Below are positions 34,855-42,841 of a stretch of 64,000 bases of DNA, piece by piece. Within the stretch, counting starts at the first letter, position 1; each line of letters opens with the position of its first letter. Source of the stretch: DAXETY01 sp051155755 (lineage in GTDB: Bacteria; Desulfobacterota; Desulfobacteria; Desulfobacterales; SG8-13); the NCBI GenBank assembly GCA_051155755.1, contig DAXETY010000010.1, positions 1 to 64,000 of the forward strand, written 5' to 3'. The notes beneath the pieces were generated by a model. That model worked only from the letters and a program-made list of their open reading frames with translations, was not told where the DNA came from and ran no database searches. Position numbers and translations under genes: made by a program.

Positions 34855-36801
34855 ATGAACATCCGTACGACCCGTCGTATCAGTCAGGGATTTTTTCTGG
34901 TTCTGTTTCTATGGTTCTGTGTCACCACCACCCTGGGCGACAACTGGTGGCAGCTGCGGGGCTGGCCGGTAAACTGGTTGATACAGCTCGATCCGCTCAC
35001 GGCCCTGGCGACCCTGTTGACCACCGGCACGATCTATGCCGGTCTCCTGTGGGCCCTGGCCACGGTGCTGTTGACCCTGGTGCTGGGACGCTTCTTTTGC
35101 GGCTGGCTCTGCCCGTTCGGAACCATGCACCAGATCATCGGTTACCTCGGCCGCCGGGGCATGTCGACATCCGCCCAAGCCCGCCGCAACCAGTATGATC
35201 CCAAACAATCCATCAAGTACTGGATCCTGATTTTTCTGCTGGCCGTCGCCGCCGCCGAACTGTTGATCGATCTGCTGCGCCTCCCGCTGCGAGGTCCGAT
35301 TGCGGCGCTTTGGGCCGCTATCGTGCTGCTGGCCATTTCGGCCGTGTGGATGCTGCGCGGCCGGATGCGCCGGGGAGTGATCTTTTTCGTGTTGGCGGCA
35401 CTGGGATGGTTTTCGACCGCAATGCTGGCCGGAGACGGCCAGCTGCCCTCGGCCTCCCTTCAGATCGGTTTGCTCGATCCGCTGGCCCTGGTCCACCGAT
35501 CGGTCAACCTCGCGTTGCTGCCGCTGGCGGATCAGTCGGCGGTCGATCTTTCCGTCAACCCCCGTTATTACCGGGGCGCCTGGCTCATCGGCGGCATTTT
35601 CGCAGCCGCCCTGCTGCTGAACCTGAAGGTGCCGCGGTTTTACTGCCGCTACGTGTGTCCCCTGGGCGCCCTGCTGGGCATTCTGGCCCGCAATGCACTG
35701 TGGCGATTCGGAAAAACCGAGGCCGAATGTATCGACTGCCGGGTGTGCGAAAAAAACTGTGAAGGTGCCTGCGCTCCGGCATCGACCATCCGCATTCACG
35801 AATGCGTCCTGTGCACCAACTGTCTGAAAGACTGCCGCCACGACCTGATGCGCTACCGCATGCGGCCCTCGGCAGCCGGCGAGATTGCGGCCCCGAATCT
35901 GTCCCGCCGTCAGTTCGTGAGCGCCACGGCCGCCGGTCTGGCCGCAATACCGCTGCTGCGGCTCGACGGACACCTGGCCGCGGGCTGGAATCCCGAGCTC
36001 GTCCGGCCGCCGGGGGCGCTTGCCGAAGCACAATTTTTATCGAGATGCATCAAGTGCGGCCAGTGCATGCGGGTGTGTCCGACCAACGTGATTCACCCGG
36101 CCGGCCTTCAGGCCGGCATCGAGGGTCTGTGGACGCCGGTGCTCGACTTTCGGCTGGGAACCAGCGGTTGCCAGTACAAGTGCATTGCCTGCGGCAACAT
36201 CTGCCCGACAGCGGCCATTCGGCCCATCAGTCTGGACGAGCGCCTGGGACGCAACCAGTTTTCCGCAACCGGCCCGATCCGGATCGGCACGGCCTTTGTC
36301 GACCGGGGCAGATGCCTTCCCTGGGCCATGGGCACGCCCTGTATCGTCTGCGAAGAAAATTGTCCCGTCAGTCCCAAGGCCATCGTAACCCGGGTGGAAT
36401 TTGCGCCGCTGCCGGCAACCCAATCGGTTTTCCGAATCCAGGAAGCCGCTCCCCGCGAAGTGTGGCTGCAAAACGCCGACCTGCTGCCGGGGCAATTCAG
36501 CGGCGGGGATTATTTTTGCCGGGTTGGCGCAGCGCCCGATGCCGGACCGCGTCGGATTCTGGCCAATACGGACCGAACGCTGGAAATCGCGCCGGAAAAT
36601 CCCTGGAATCCGCCGCCGGAGCCGGGCAGCCGCATCGAAATCCTGATCCGCCTGCAGCAGCCCCAGGTCGTGCCCGAACGCTGCATCGGATGCGGGGTGT
36701 GCCAGCATGAGTGCCCGGTGCGGGGAAAAAGAGCCATCCGGGTCACGGCGGAAAATGCCACCCGGGATCCGGAAAAAGCCATGACCATCGCCGGGAGGTA
36801 G
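34855..36801 (+). CDS. NapH/MauN-like membrane polyferredoxin with internal Tat segment
   Basis: Encodes 648 residues. The N-terminal half has about six membrane helices; Cys-Gly-Trp-Leu-Cys-Pro-Phe-Gly (about residue 82) and Tyr-Val-Cys-Pro-Leu-Gly (about 268) are NapH-type motifs. Two cytosolic Cys clusters follow (from about residue 291, Cys-x2-Cys-x2-Cys, and Cys-x2-Cys-x2-Cys-x3-Cys). Then comes Leu-Ser-Arg-Arg-Gln-Phe-Val-Ser (Arg351-Arg352) and a hydrophobic helix, resembling an internal twin-arginine signal. After it there are further 4Fe-4S clusters (Cys-x2-Cys-x2-Cys-x3-Cys near 397 and near 612). It should carry electrons from cytoplasmic or quinone donors to a periplasmic acceptor, likely the DUF362 protein. 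Confidence 0.88.
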   Translation: MNIRTTRRISQGFFLVLFLWFCVTTTLGDNWWQLRGWPVNWLIQLDPLTALATLLTTGTIYAGLLWALATVLLTLVLGRFFCGWLCPFGTMHQIIGYLGRRGMSTSAQARRNQYDPKQSIKYWILIFLLAVAAAELLIDLLRLPLRGPIAALWAAIVLLAISAVWMLRGRMRRGVIFFVLAALGWFSTAMLAGDGQLPSASLQIGLLDPLALVHRSVNLALLPLADQSAVDLSVNPRYYRGAWLIGGIFAAALLLNLKVPRFYCRYVCPLGALLGILARNALWRFGKTEAECIDCRVCEKNCEGACAPASTIRIHECVLCTNCLKDCRHDLMRYRMRPSAAGEIAAPNLSRRQFVSATAAGLAAIPLLRLDGHLAAGWNPELVRPPGALAEAQFLSRCIKCGQCMRVCPTNVIHPAGLQAGIEGLWTPVLDFRLGTSGCQYKCIACGNICPTAAIRPISLDERLGRNQFSATGPIRIGTAFVDRGRCLPWAMGTPCIVCEENCPVSPKAIVTRVEFAPLPATQSVFRIQEAAPREVWLQNADLLPGQFSGGDYFCRVGAAPDAGPRRILANTDRTLEIAPENPWNPPPEPGSRIEILIRLQQPQVVPERCIGCGVCQHECPVRGKRAIRVTAENATRDPEKAMTIAGR

Positions 36802-36838
36802 CCGCGATCCAACGGACCGGGTTTTTCCACATAAACCT

Positions 36839-36993
36839 TGACGATCTCGTAAAAAGTCCAAATTTCATTAAGGTCTGTCATTCCCGCGCAGGCGAAAATA
36901 TATAAATTATAGTTATTACAGTATCTTAAACTCGAGATCCTCGCCTGCGCGGGGATGACACACTGTTGAGACTGACTTTTTACGAGATCGACA
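36839..36993. mobile_element. 155-bp MITE-like element, copy 1
   Basis: Ends TGACGATCTCGTAAAAAGTC and GACTTTTTACGAGATCGACA are near-perfect terminal inverted repeats. Internal sub-hairpin arms resemble CATTCCCGCGCAGGCG and CGCCTGCGCGGGGATGA around an AT core with ATAAATTATAGTTATT. Copy 2 at 55785 has the same order and almost the same length. No coding capacity; it must be moved by a transposase elsewhere, if still mobile. The 140 bp from 36994 to the next gene contain only its leader. Confidence 0.8.
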
Positions 36994-37134
36994 ATGTTGA
37001 GAAATTACCGAAACACCCAATGAAGTTGACCGGTAAAGAGTCCCGCGGTTTCTTCCGGGATCCACCGGAGAACCGGATCGACTTGTTTCCGTCCACCTTA
37101 AAATGCGAAAAATCACACCGGAGGGTTGTATTGT

Positions 37135-38352
37135 ATGAGTTCGAAACCGATTTCAAGTTGTTCGCGCCGCAATTTTCTCAAGGTCGCCGGCGCAGCCGGC
37201 CTGAGCACCCTGATCGCACCGAACGCGATCCGATCGTCCGCAGCGGCCGAACCGGACGGGGAGGTCGCAATGCCCCGCCGGCCCTTTGGCCGCACCGGCG
37301 TCGAAGTGCCGATTCTCTCCCTGGGGGGCATGTTTGACATTCCCAACAATCAGCTGCTTCTGCGCCAGGCGGTACGCTGGGGCGTAACCTACTGGGACAC
37401 GGCCAATTCCTACGGCGGCGGACGCAGCGAGCGCGGCATCGGCAAATATTTTTCGCGGTTCCCGCAAGATCGCCAAAAAATCTTTCTGGTTTCGAAAACC
37501 GGCGCCTGGACGATCGGCGGCATGACCGAAGACCTGGAAGAATCCCTGGAGCGGCTGCAGACCGATTACATCGACCTGCTGTTCGTTCACGGAATCAGCA
37601 GCATTCGTGAAATGAACGACGATGTGCGCGCCTGGGGCGAAAAAGCCAAATCCCAGGGCAAGATTCGCTTTTTCGGCTTCAGCACCCACAGCAACATGGC
37701 CCAGTGTCTGCTGGACGCATCCAAGCTGGGCTGGATCGACGGCATCATGATGACCTACAATTACCGGCTGATGCACGACGAGGACATGCAGGCGGCCGTT
37801 GCGGCCTGCAACCGGGCCGGCATCGGCCTGACCGCCATGAAGACCCAAGGCGGCGGTCCGGTGCGCACCAACAGTGAAAGCGAAATGCAGCTGGCGGGAA
37901 AATTTCTGCGCAAAGGGTACACCGACGGTCAGGCCAAGCTCAAGGCGGTCTGGGAAGAACCGCAGATTGCCAGCATCTGCTCCCAAATGCCGAACCTGAC
38001 ATTGCTGATGTCCAACGTGGCCGCCGCTGTAGATCGCACCAAAATCAGCGCCTTCGAACGAGACCTGCTCCAGCGTCATGCGCGTGAAACCCGGCAGTCT
38101 TACTGTGCCGGCTGCCGCAGTCGCTGTGAGGAAGTCCTGGCCGAGACGGTTCCGATCGGAGACGTCATGCGCTGCCTGATGTACAGTCGCAGCTATGGCG
38201 AGCTGGAGCGTGCGAGGTCTGAATTCAAGGGCCTTCCGGAAACCGCCCGCCGCCGGCTGGCCGGCCTGGATTACACCGCGGCCGAGCGGCAGTGTCCGCA
38301 GGGGTTGCCCATCGGAGAGCTGATGCGCGAGGCGGTCGACGAACTGGCCTGA
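37135..38352 (+). CDS. Aldo/keto reductase with Tat-like signal and C-terminal Cys motif
   Basis: Encodes 405 residues; CCGGAGGG is nine bases before the ATG. A twin-arginine signal (Ser-Arg-Arg-Asn-Phe-Leu-Lys-Val) precedes the AKR barrel. The barrel has Asp-Thr-Ala-Asn-Ser-Tyr (catalytic Asp/Tyr region, about residue 88), Lys in Leu-Val-Ser-Lys-Thr and His in Leu-Phe-Val-His-Gly. The C-terminus has Tyr-Cys-Ala-Gly-Cys-Arg-Ser-Arg-Cys and Arg-Gln-Cys-Pro-Gln-Gly, as in AKR proteins with a ferredoxin-like Cys tail. It is probably a periplasmic NAD(P)H- or FeS-linked reductase; substrate unknown. cutA follows after about 23 bp. Confidence 0.87.
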   Translation: MSSKPISSCSRRNFLKVAGAAGLSTLIAPNAIRSSAAAEPDGEVAMPRRPFGRTGVEVPILSLGGMFDIPNNQLLLRQAVRWGVTYWDTANSYGGGRSERGIGKYFSRFPQDRQKIFLVSKTGAWTIGGMTEDLEESLERLQTDYIDLLFVHGISSIREMNDDVRAWGEKAKSQGKIRFFGFSTHSNMAQCLLDASKLGWIDGIMMTYNYRLMHDEDMQAAVAACNRAGIGLTAMKTQGGGPVRTNSESEMQLAGKFLRKGYTDGQAKLKAVWEEPQIASICSQMPNLTLLMSNVAAAVDRTKISAFERDLLQRHARETRQSYCAGCRSRCEEVLAETVPIGDVMRCLMYSRSYGELERARSEFKGLPETARRRLAGLDYTAAERQCPQGLPIGELMREAVDELA

Positions 38353-38375
38353 ATTTTAATGCAAGGGAGTGCGAA

Positions 38376-38696
38376 ATGGACGTTCGATTTGTCTACATGA
38401 CCGCCGGCAGCCTGGATGAAGCCCGCAAGATCGCCCGCGAACTGGTGGAGGCCAAGCTGGCGGCCTGTGTCAATCTGATCGACAACATGAACTCGTTCTA
38501 CCTTTGGGACGGCCGGCTGCAGGATGACCGCGAAGTCGTTCTGATTGCCAAGACCACCGCCGCCCGCATCGCCGATCTGACCGCCCGGGTCCGGGCGATT
38601 CACAGCTATGATTGTCCCTGCGTGGTCAGCCTGCCGGTGGACGGCGGCAATCGAGCGTTTCTGGATTGGATTGCCGCCGAAGTCACTGCGGTGTAA
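38376..38696 (+). CDS. cutA: Divalent-cation tolerance protein CutA
   Basis: Encodes 106 residues, the usual length. AAGGGA precedes the ATG. The core pattern Val-Glu-Ala-Lys-Leu-Ala-Ala-Cys-Val-Asn-Leu-Ile, a Trp-Asp-Gly-Arg-Leu-Gln turn and the C-terminal Tyr-Asp-Cys-Pro-Cys-Val-Val-Ser-Leu-Pro match CutA, a small trimeric ferredoxin-like protein linked to copper tolerance. It follows the AKR gene in the same direction and a hairpin comes right after its stop. Confidence 0.92.
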   Translation: MDVRFVYMTAGSLDEARKIARELVEAKLAACVNLIDNMNSFYLWDGRLQDDREVVLIAKTTAARIADLTARVRAIHSYDCPCVVSLPVDGGNRAFLDWIAAEVTAV

Positions 38697-38726
38697 TCGG
38701 CCAAAAAATCCTTCCCTTTTGGCCGA
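38697..38726 (+). terminator. Hairpin directly after cutA
   Basis: A perfect 10-bp stem, TCGGCCAAAA (38697-38706) with TTTTGGCCGA (38717-38726), starts at the base after the cutA stop. There is no long T-run after it, so terminator strength is uncertain. The remaining 170 bp to the iscU ribosome site show nothing certain. Confidence 0.5.
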
Positions 38727-38897
38727 CAGTGTGGTTAGAGACCGGTTCCAGAAATCCTGTCCGGGGCGGGTGCGCTTCGTTCGATTTCGGTTGCCGGGCT
38801 TTTGCAACCCGGTCGCCGGGCAGGACTCGGGTTTACTCCGGGACAAGGATGATTATTATTCAGGATCAACTTCTGGCCCAACAAGGAGGCAGCTATC

Positions 38898-39410
38898 ATG
38901 TACAACAAAGTCGTTATGGATCATTTTCGCAATCCCCGCAATGTGGGCACCATCGAAGATGCCGACGGCGTCGGAGAAGTCGGCAACCCGCTTTGCGGCG
39001 ACATGATGACCATTTACCTGAAAATCGATGACGATCATATCGAAGATATCAAGTTTCAGACCTTCGGCTGTGGGTCGGCCATCGCCGTATCGAGTATGCT
39101 GACGGAAATCGCCAAGGGCAAGTCTCTGGAGGAGGCCAAAAAAATCACCAACAAGGATGTGGCCAAGGCCCTCGAGGGGCTGCCCAAAAACAAGCTGCAT
39201 TGCTCGAACCTGGGGGCCGACGCGCTCCAGATGGCAATCAAAAACTACGAAGACCGCAAAGCCGGCAAACCCACCCCCGAACCGATCCGAAAAGACCAGC
39301 ACGAACACTCCCACGGAGACAAGTGCTACTGTCCGTATTGCGACATTGAAATTGCCGACGGGGTCAACTTCTGCGAAGCCTGCCAGACCGATCTCGAGGA
39401 AGAACATTAA
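38898..39410 (+). CDS. iscU: Iron-sulfur cluster scaffold IscU/NifU-N with Cys-rich tail
   Basis: Encodes 170 residues; AAGGAGG precedes the start. Scaffold residues are intact: Cys33, Asp35, Cys58 and Cys102 (motifs Pro-Leu-Cys-Gly-Asp, Phe-Gly-Cys-Gly-Ser and His-Cys-Ser-Asn-Leu-Gly). After about residue 125 there is an extra tail with His-Glu-His-Ser-His and Cys-Tyr-Cys-Pro-Tyr-Cys, then Cys-Glu-Ala-Cys, which may bind zinc or a cluster. It assembles and transfers Fe-S clusters. The next gene, 37 bp downstream, encodes its usual partner, but that partner lacks its PLP lysine. Confidence 0.93.
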   Translation: MYNKVVMDHFRNPRNVGTIEDADGVGEVGNPLCGDMMTIYLKIDDDHIEDIKFQTFGCGSAIAVSSMLTEIAKGKSLEEAKKITNKDVAKALEGLPKNKLHCSNLGADALQMAIKNYEDRKAGKPTPEPIRKDQHEHSHGDKCYCPYCDIEIADGVNFCEACQTDLEEEH

Positions 39411-39446
39411 TCCGCATTGCGCCGCAATGAATCGGGGGGATGGAAA

Positions 39447-40622
39447 ATGAAGTACATCAATCTGGATCATATTTCCGCCAAACCGCTGCTGCCGGAAGTC
39501 AAGCAGGCGATGATCGAAGCCATCCAGGCCGACTACCACAATCCCTCCAGCCAGCATAAGGCCGGTGAGCTTGCCGCTGAAAAATTGCAGCAGGCCCGGG
39601 AATCGGTGGCCCGGCTGATCAATTGTGCCAACTCCAAGGAAGTGATTTTCGGCTCGGGCGGCACCGAGTCTGTCAATCATGCCATCAAGGGGGTGGCAAT
39701 GGCCAATGCGGAAAAAGGCAAGCACATCGTCATCTCCAACATCGAACACAATGCGGTGATTCGCAGTGTGCGACGTTTGAAGTCGATGGGATTCAAAGCC
39801 ACGTCGGTGTCGGTTGACGAACAGGGCCGGGTGAACCCCCAGGAGGTGGCCGACGCCATCACCGATGAAACCATTCTGGTTTCCATCATGCACAGCAACA
39901 ATGAAACCGGAACCATTCAACCGATCGAAGAAATCGCCAAAATCACCCGCGACAAAAAGGTGATATTTCATACCGACGCCGTGGACTCGGTGGGCGTCGT
40001 ACCCATCGACGTGCAGAAAATGGGAGTGGATCTGCTCAGTTTTGCCGCCAACACTTTCAACGGCCCCACCGGCGTCGGCGGCCTTTACATTCGGCGCGGC
40101 ACCCGCATATTCCCGATCCTGGACGGCGGCGTGCAGGAGCACAACAAGCGCGCCGGAACCGAAAACCTGGTCGGCATCATTGGGACCGGCGTCGCCGCCG
40201 AGGTGGCCCGTGAGAACCTGCCCCAATGGCAGGAACACCTGCTGCGGCTGAAGAAAAAACTCCTTGGCGAACTGCCCGAATATATCGATGAATACATCAT
40301 CAACACGCATCCGGAGTTCAGCCTGCCCAACATGGTGTCGCTTTCGGTGAAATATATCGAAGGCGAAAGCGTCATGCTGATGCTGGACGACGAAAATCTC
40401 GCCGTCTCCACCCGGTCCGCCTGCGCCACCGGGTCGCTGCGGGCCTCCCACGTGCTGATTTCCCTGGGACTGAGCCACGCCGACGCCCAGGGCACGCTGG
40501 TGGTGTCCTTCGGCAAGGACAACGATGAAAAAGACATCGAGCATTTTCTGAAGGTCCTTAAAAACGTGGTGGTCACGTTGCGAAACATGTCGCCGCTTTA
40601 TCAAAAAGTATCCCAGGGCTAA
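39447..40622 (+). CDS. iscS: IscS/NifS-type cysteine desulfurase homologue lacking the PLP lysine
   Basis: Encodes 391 residues from the ATG with GGGGGGA upstream. The fold and most family segments are present (Gly-Ser-Gly-Gly-Thr-Glu-Ser, His-Ser-Asn-Asn-Glu-Thr-Gly, Thr-Asp-Ala-Val). The sequence that should read Ser-Gly-His-Lys-x-x-Gly-Pro-Lys-Gly is Ala-Ala-Asn-Thr-Phe-Asn-Gly-Pro-Thr-Gly, so the Schiff-base lysine is Thr203. The normally conserved Gln (Asp-Ala-x-Gln) is Asp180, and the substrate Arg in Arg-Phe-Ser-x-Gly appears replaced (Val-Val-Ser-Phe-Gly). The mobile-loop Cys326 (Ser-Ala-Cys-Ala-Thr-Gly-Ser) is kept. It is unlikely to be a PLP desulfurase and may serve IscU as a docking or cluster-ligand partner using free sulfide. 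Confidence 0.9.
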   Translation: MKYINLDHISAKPLLPEVKQAMIEAIQADYHNPSSQHKAGELAAEKLQQARESVARLINCANSKEVIFGSGGTESVNHAIKGVAMANAEKGKHIVISNIEHNAVIRSVRRLKSMGFKATSVSVDEQGRVNPQEVADAITDETILVSIMHSNNETGTIQPIEEIAKITRDKKVIFHTDAVDSVGVVPIDVQKMGVDLLSFAANTFNGPTGVGGLYIRRGTRIFPILDGGVQEHNKRAGTENLVGIIGTGVAAEVARENLPQWQEHLLRLKKKLLGELPEYIDEYIINTHPEFSLPNMVSLSVKYIEGESVMLMLDDENLAVSTRSACATGSLRASHVLISLGLSHADAQGTLVVSFGKDNDEKDIEHFLKVLKNVVVTLRNMSPLYQKVSQG

Positions 40623-40635
40623 GGAGCGTGGTGCG

Positions 40636-41703
40636 GTGCCACGGTCGAAACCCATCCAAAAGCCGAAACCATCCGGCACAGTCAAAAAGATCAATCTGGC
40701 CCTGCAGGGGGGCGGCGCCCACGGCGCTTTCACCTGGGGTGTGCTGGACCGCCTGCTGGAAGCCGAAAATGTGGAAATCAGTGCCATCAGCGGCACCAGT
40801 GCCGGTGCCATTAACGCGGTGGTGGTGGCCGATGGCCTCATGGCCGGCGGAAGAAGCCGGGCCCGGGAGGCACTGGCCCGCTTTTGGAAAGCAGTCAGCC
40901 ATGCGGCGGCATTCAGCCCGCTGCGCCGCACGCCGCTCGATACCCTGTCGGGGAATTGGAACCTGGATTATTCCCCGGGGTATCTGTTCTTCGATCTGTT
41001 CAGCCGCATGGCGTCCCCTTATCAGCTCAATCCATTTAACCTAAACCCCTTGCAGGATCTGCTGGTCGATCAGATCGATTTCGAACGGGTGCGCAGCTGC
41101 GACAAAATGAAGCTGTTCATCAGTGCCACCCATGTTCGCAACGGACAGGTGCAGGTCTTCGAACGCAACCAACTGACGGCCGAGGCCGTCATGGCCTCTG
41201 CCTGTCTGCCCCAGATTTATCAGGCCGTATCGGTCGATGGGGAGGATTACTGGGACGGTGGATATGCCGGCAACCCGGTCCTGTTTCCCTTTGCCTACCG
41301 CAGTGACACGAGGGATATCGTCATTGTTCAGATCAATCCGCTCACCTGCCGGGAGACGCCGACCACGGCACGCGAAATCCTCAACCGGGTCAATGAAATC
41401 ACCTTCAACGCCAGCCTGCTGCACGAATTGCGGGCCATTGAATTCGTAGGGCGCATGCTCGAAGAGGGCAGTCTCGATCCGCAGCGCTATCGCAAGATGC
41501 TGGTGCATATCATCGCCGACGCCGAAGGCTTCGCCGCGCTGAATGCTTCCAGCAAAATGAATACCGAGTGGGGCTTTCTCGAACAACTCCACACTGCGGG
41601 CCGAACAACGGCTGAAGAATGGCTGAAGACCCATTTCGACGATCTCGGAGAGCGATCCTCGGTGGATCTGCGCAGCCTGCTCCACGGATGTGAATCGCGC
41701 TGA
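40636..41703 (+). CDS. Patatin-like phospholipase
   Basis: Encodes 355 residues from a GTG start with AAGGAG nine bases upstream. Catalytic elements: oxyanion loop Gly-Gly-Gly-Ala-His-Gly-Ala-Phe (about residues 25-32), nucleophile Ser in Gly-Thr-Ser-Ala-Gly-Ala (about 54-59), and Asp in Asp-Gly-Gly-Tyr (about 211). These define the Ser-Asp dyad of patatin lipid acyl hydrolases. The substrate is probably a membrane lipid; location is cytosolic or peripheral. It follows iscS by 13 bp and may be cotranscribed. Confidence 0.9.
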   Translation: MPRSKPIQKPKPSGTVKKINLALQGGGAHGAFTWGVLDRLLEAENVEISAISGTSAGAINAVVVADGLMAGGRSRAREALARFWKAVSHAAAFSPLRRTPLDTLSGNWNLDYSPGYLFFDLFSRMASPYQLNPFNLNPLQDLLVDQIDFERVRSCDKMKLFISATHVRNGQVQVFERNQLTAEAVMASACLPQIYQAVSVDGEDYWDGGYAGNPVLFPFAYRSDTRDIVIVQINPLTCRETPTTAREILNRVNEITFNASLLHELRAIEFVGRMLEEGSLDPQRYRKMLVHIIADAEGFAALNASSKMNTEWGFLEQLHTAGRTTAEEWLKTHFDDLGERSSVDLRSLLHGCESR

Positions 41704-41811
41704 ACTGGCAAGATAAAATTCGATTCCAGCGGTCAGGGTAAGCATTTCGGGCCGGTTGCCGGCCAGCCGATGTGAATCGATTTGCCTGCCGGCGGGGTAA
41801 TTCAATGCAAG

Positions 41812-41841
41812 TTGACATGATGCCGCAAAACGATTTATAGA
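41812..41841 (+). promoter_or_regulatory. Promoter for the 41933 gene
   Basis: TTGACA (41812-41817), 18-bp spacer, TATAGA (41836-41841), about 90 bp upstream of the ATG at 41933. Confidence 0.6.
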
Positions 41842-41932
41842 TCCAGGTCATCAAACCGACTGTGGACGTCACCCTGACGAAATGCACCATTCCAGTCAAC
41901 GACAATCAATTTACGGCGAGGAGGAGACAATC

Positions 41933-42265
41933 ATGGCAGACGCATATGTAAACATCATCCTCGATGATGCCAAACTGAACCAGTTGAAGGAAATGGGATT
42001 GGACGGGCAGATCAAGGATATCGAAGGCAAAAAAGCGGTTCAGGTGGAAATGTCCAGAAAAGACCGTAAAAAACTGGAAAAAGGATTTGCCGGCCTGGCA
42101 TTCGATGCATCCAATGCCTGCGTGCTGCCCGCAGAAGCCGAACAGCTTCTGTGGCAATTCATCTCCGACAACAAAAGTCTGGATGTCATGAAGTACGCCA
42201 TCACCAAACTTTACAATCCGCTGGCAGGGCGGGATGTGTTCGGGCGCGGCACCGGCATGCGCTGA
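41933..42265 (+). CDS. Small conserved-looking hypothetical protein
   Basis: Encodes 110 residues; GAGGAGGAG precedes the ATG. It is soluble, with a Lys-rich centre (Met-Ser-Arg-Lys-Asp-Arg-Lys-Lys-Leu-Glu-Lys), one Cys and a C-terminal Lys-Leu-Tyr-Asn-Pro-Leu-Ala-Gly-Arg. It has its own promoter and a strong terminator, so it is a monocistronic unit. No family recognised. Confidence 0.65.
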   Translation: MADAYVNIILDDAKLNQLKEMGLDGQIKDIEGKKAVQVEMSRKDRKKLEKGFAGLAFDASNACVLPAEAEQLLWQFISDNKSLDVMKYAITKLYNPLAGRDVFGRGTGMR

Positions 42266-42292
42266 TTTTCTTCATAAGGATGGATCGATACG

Positions 42293-42325
42293 AAAACCCC
42301 GGTCGGATGACACCGGGGTTTTTAT
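42293..42325. terminator. Bidirectional terminator
   Basis: AAAACCCCGGT and ACCGGGGTTTTT form an 11-bp stem with a short loop and A/T runs on both sides. It ends transcripts of both convergent small genes. Confidence 0.85.
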
Positions 42326-42750
42326 TTGCCTTCCAGGCATATGGTGTCCAGAACCGGACCCAATTCGGGTTTGATTCTTCTGAGTTCCCGCAGCCGCCTG
42401 CGATCGAAGATGTTATCCAACGAAGGCGGCTCCATGGCGAAGGCGTTCTGCCTTCCAACGCTTTCCATGGTCACCGCCAGCGAATAAATGGTAACCTTTT
42501 CAAACAATTCTTCTTCGGAAAGCTCGACTTCGGTTCCCTTCTGGTAGCGAATGATTTCGGAAACACAAGCCGTCAGCACCGGATCGGCATGAAAGCCTTC
42601 GTGCTTGCAATCCCCACCGATGAAGTGCGAATCGATGAAATGGTCCGCCAGTTGTTGAATATGAGCCAGCCAACCGGCATCCAGGTTCTGGGGCAGTACG
42701 GCGGAGGGCCCCCTGGAAAGCACTTCGTTACCGAATTTTGAAAGCATCAT
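42322..42750 (-). CDS. Hypothetical protein of 142 residues
   Basis: Starts at ATG 42750 with GGAG about ten bases upstream. It is soluble and mostly helical, with a Cys-Lys-His-Glu-Gly-Phe-His segment (about residue 49) that could bind metal, and a helical C-terminus. No family recognised. It converges on the 41933 gene and shares the terminator. Confidence 0.6.
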   Translation of the reverse strand: MMLSKFGNEVLSRGPSAVLPQNLDAGWLAHIQQLADHFIDSHFIGGDCKHEGFHADPVLTACVSEIIRYQKGTEVELSEEELFEKVTIYSLAVTMESVGRQNAFAMEPPSLDNIFDRRRLRELRRIKPELGPVLDTICLEGK

Positions 42751-42841
42751 AAGTCATCACTCCAGAAATGGTGCCGTTTTTACCGGTGCAGATCGCCGAA
42801 GGTGGATTTGCGGCGGAAAACCGGTCGTTGAACGCTGCCGA

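Noticed and set aside
38856..40931. Long minus-strand frame of 691 codons opposite iscU and iscS
   Set aside because: The + strand encodes clear IscU and IscS; the antisense translation has no family-like features.
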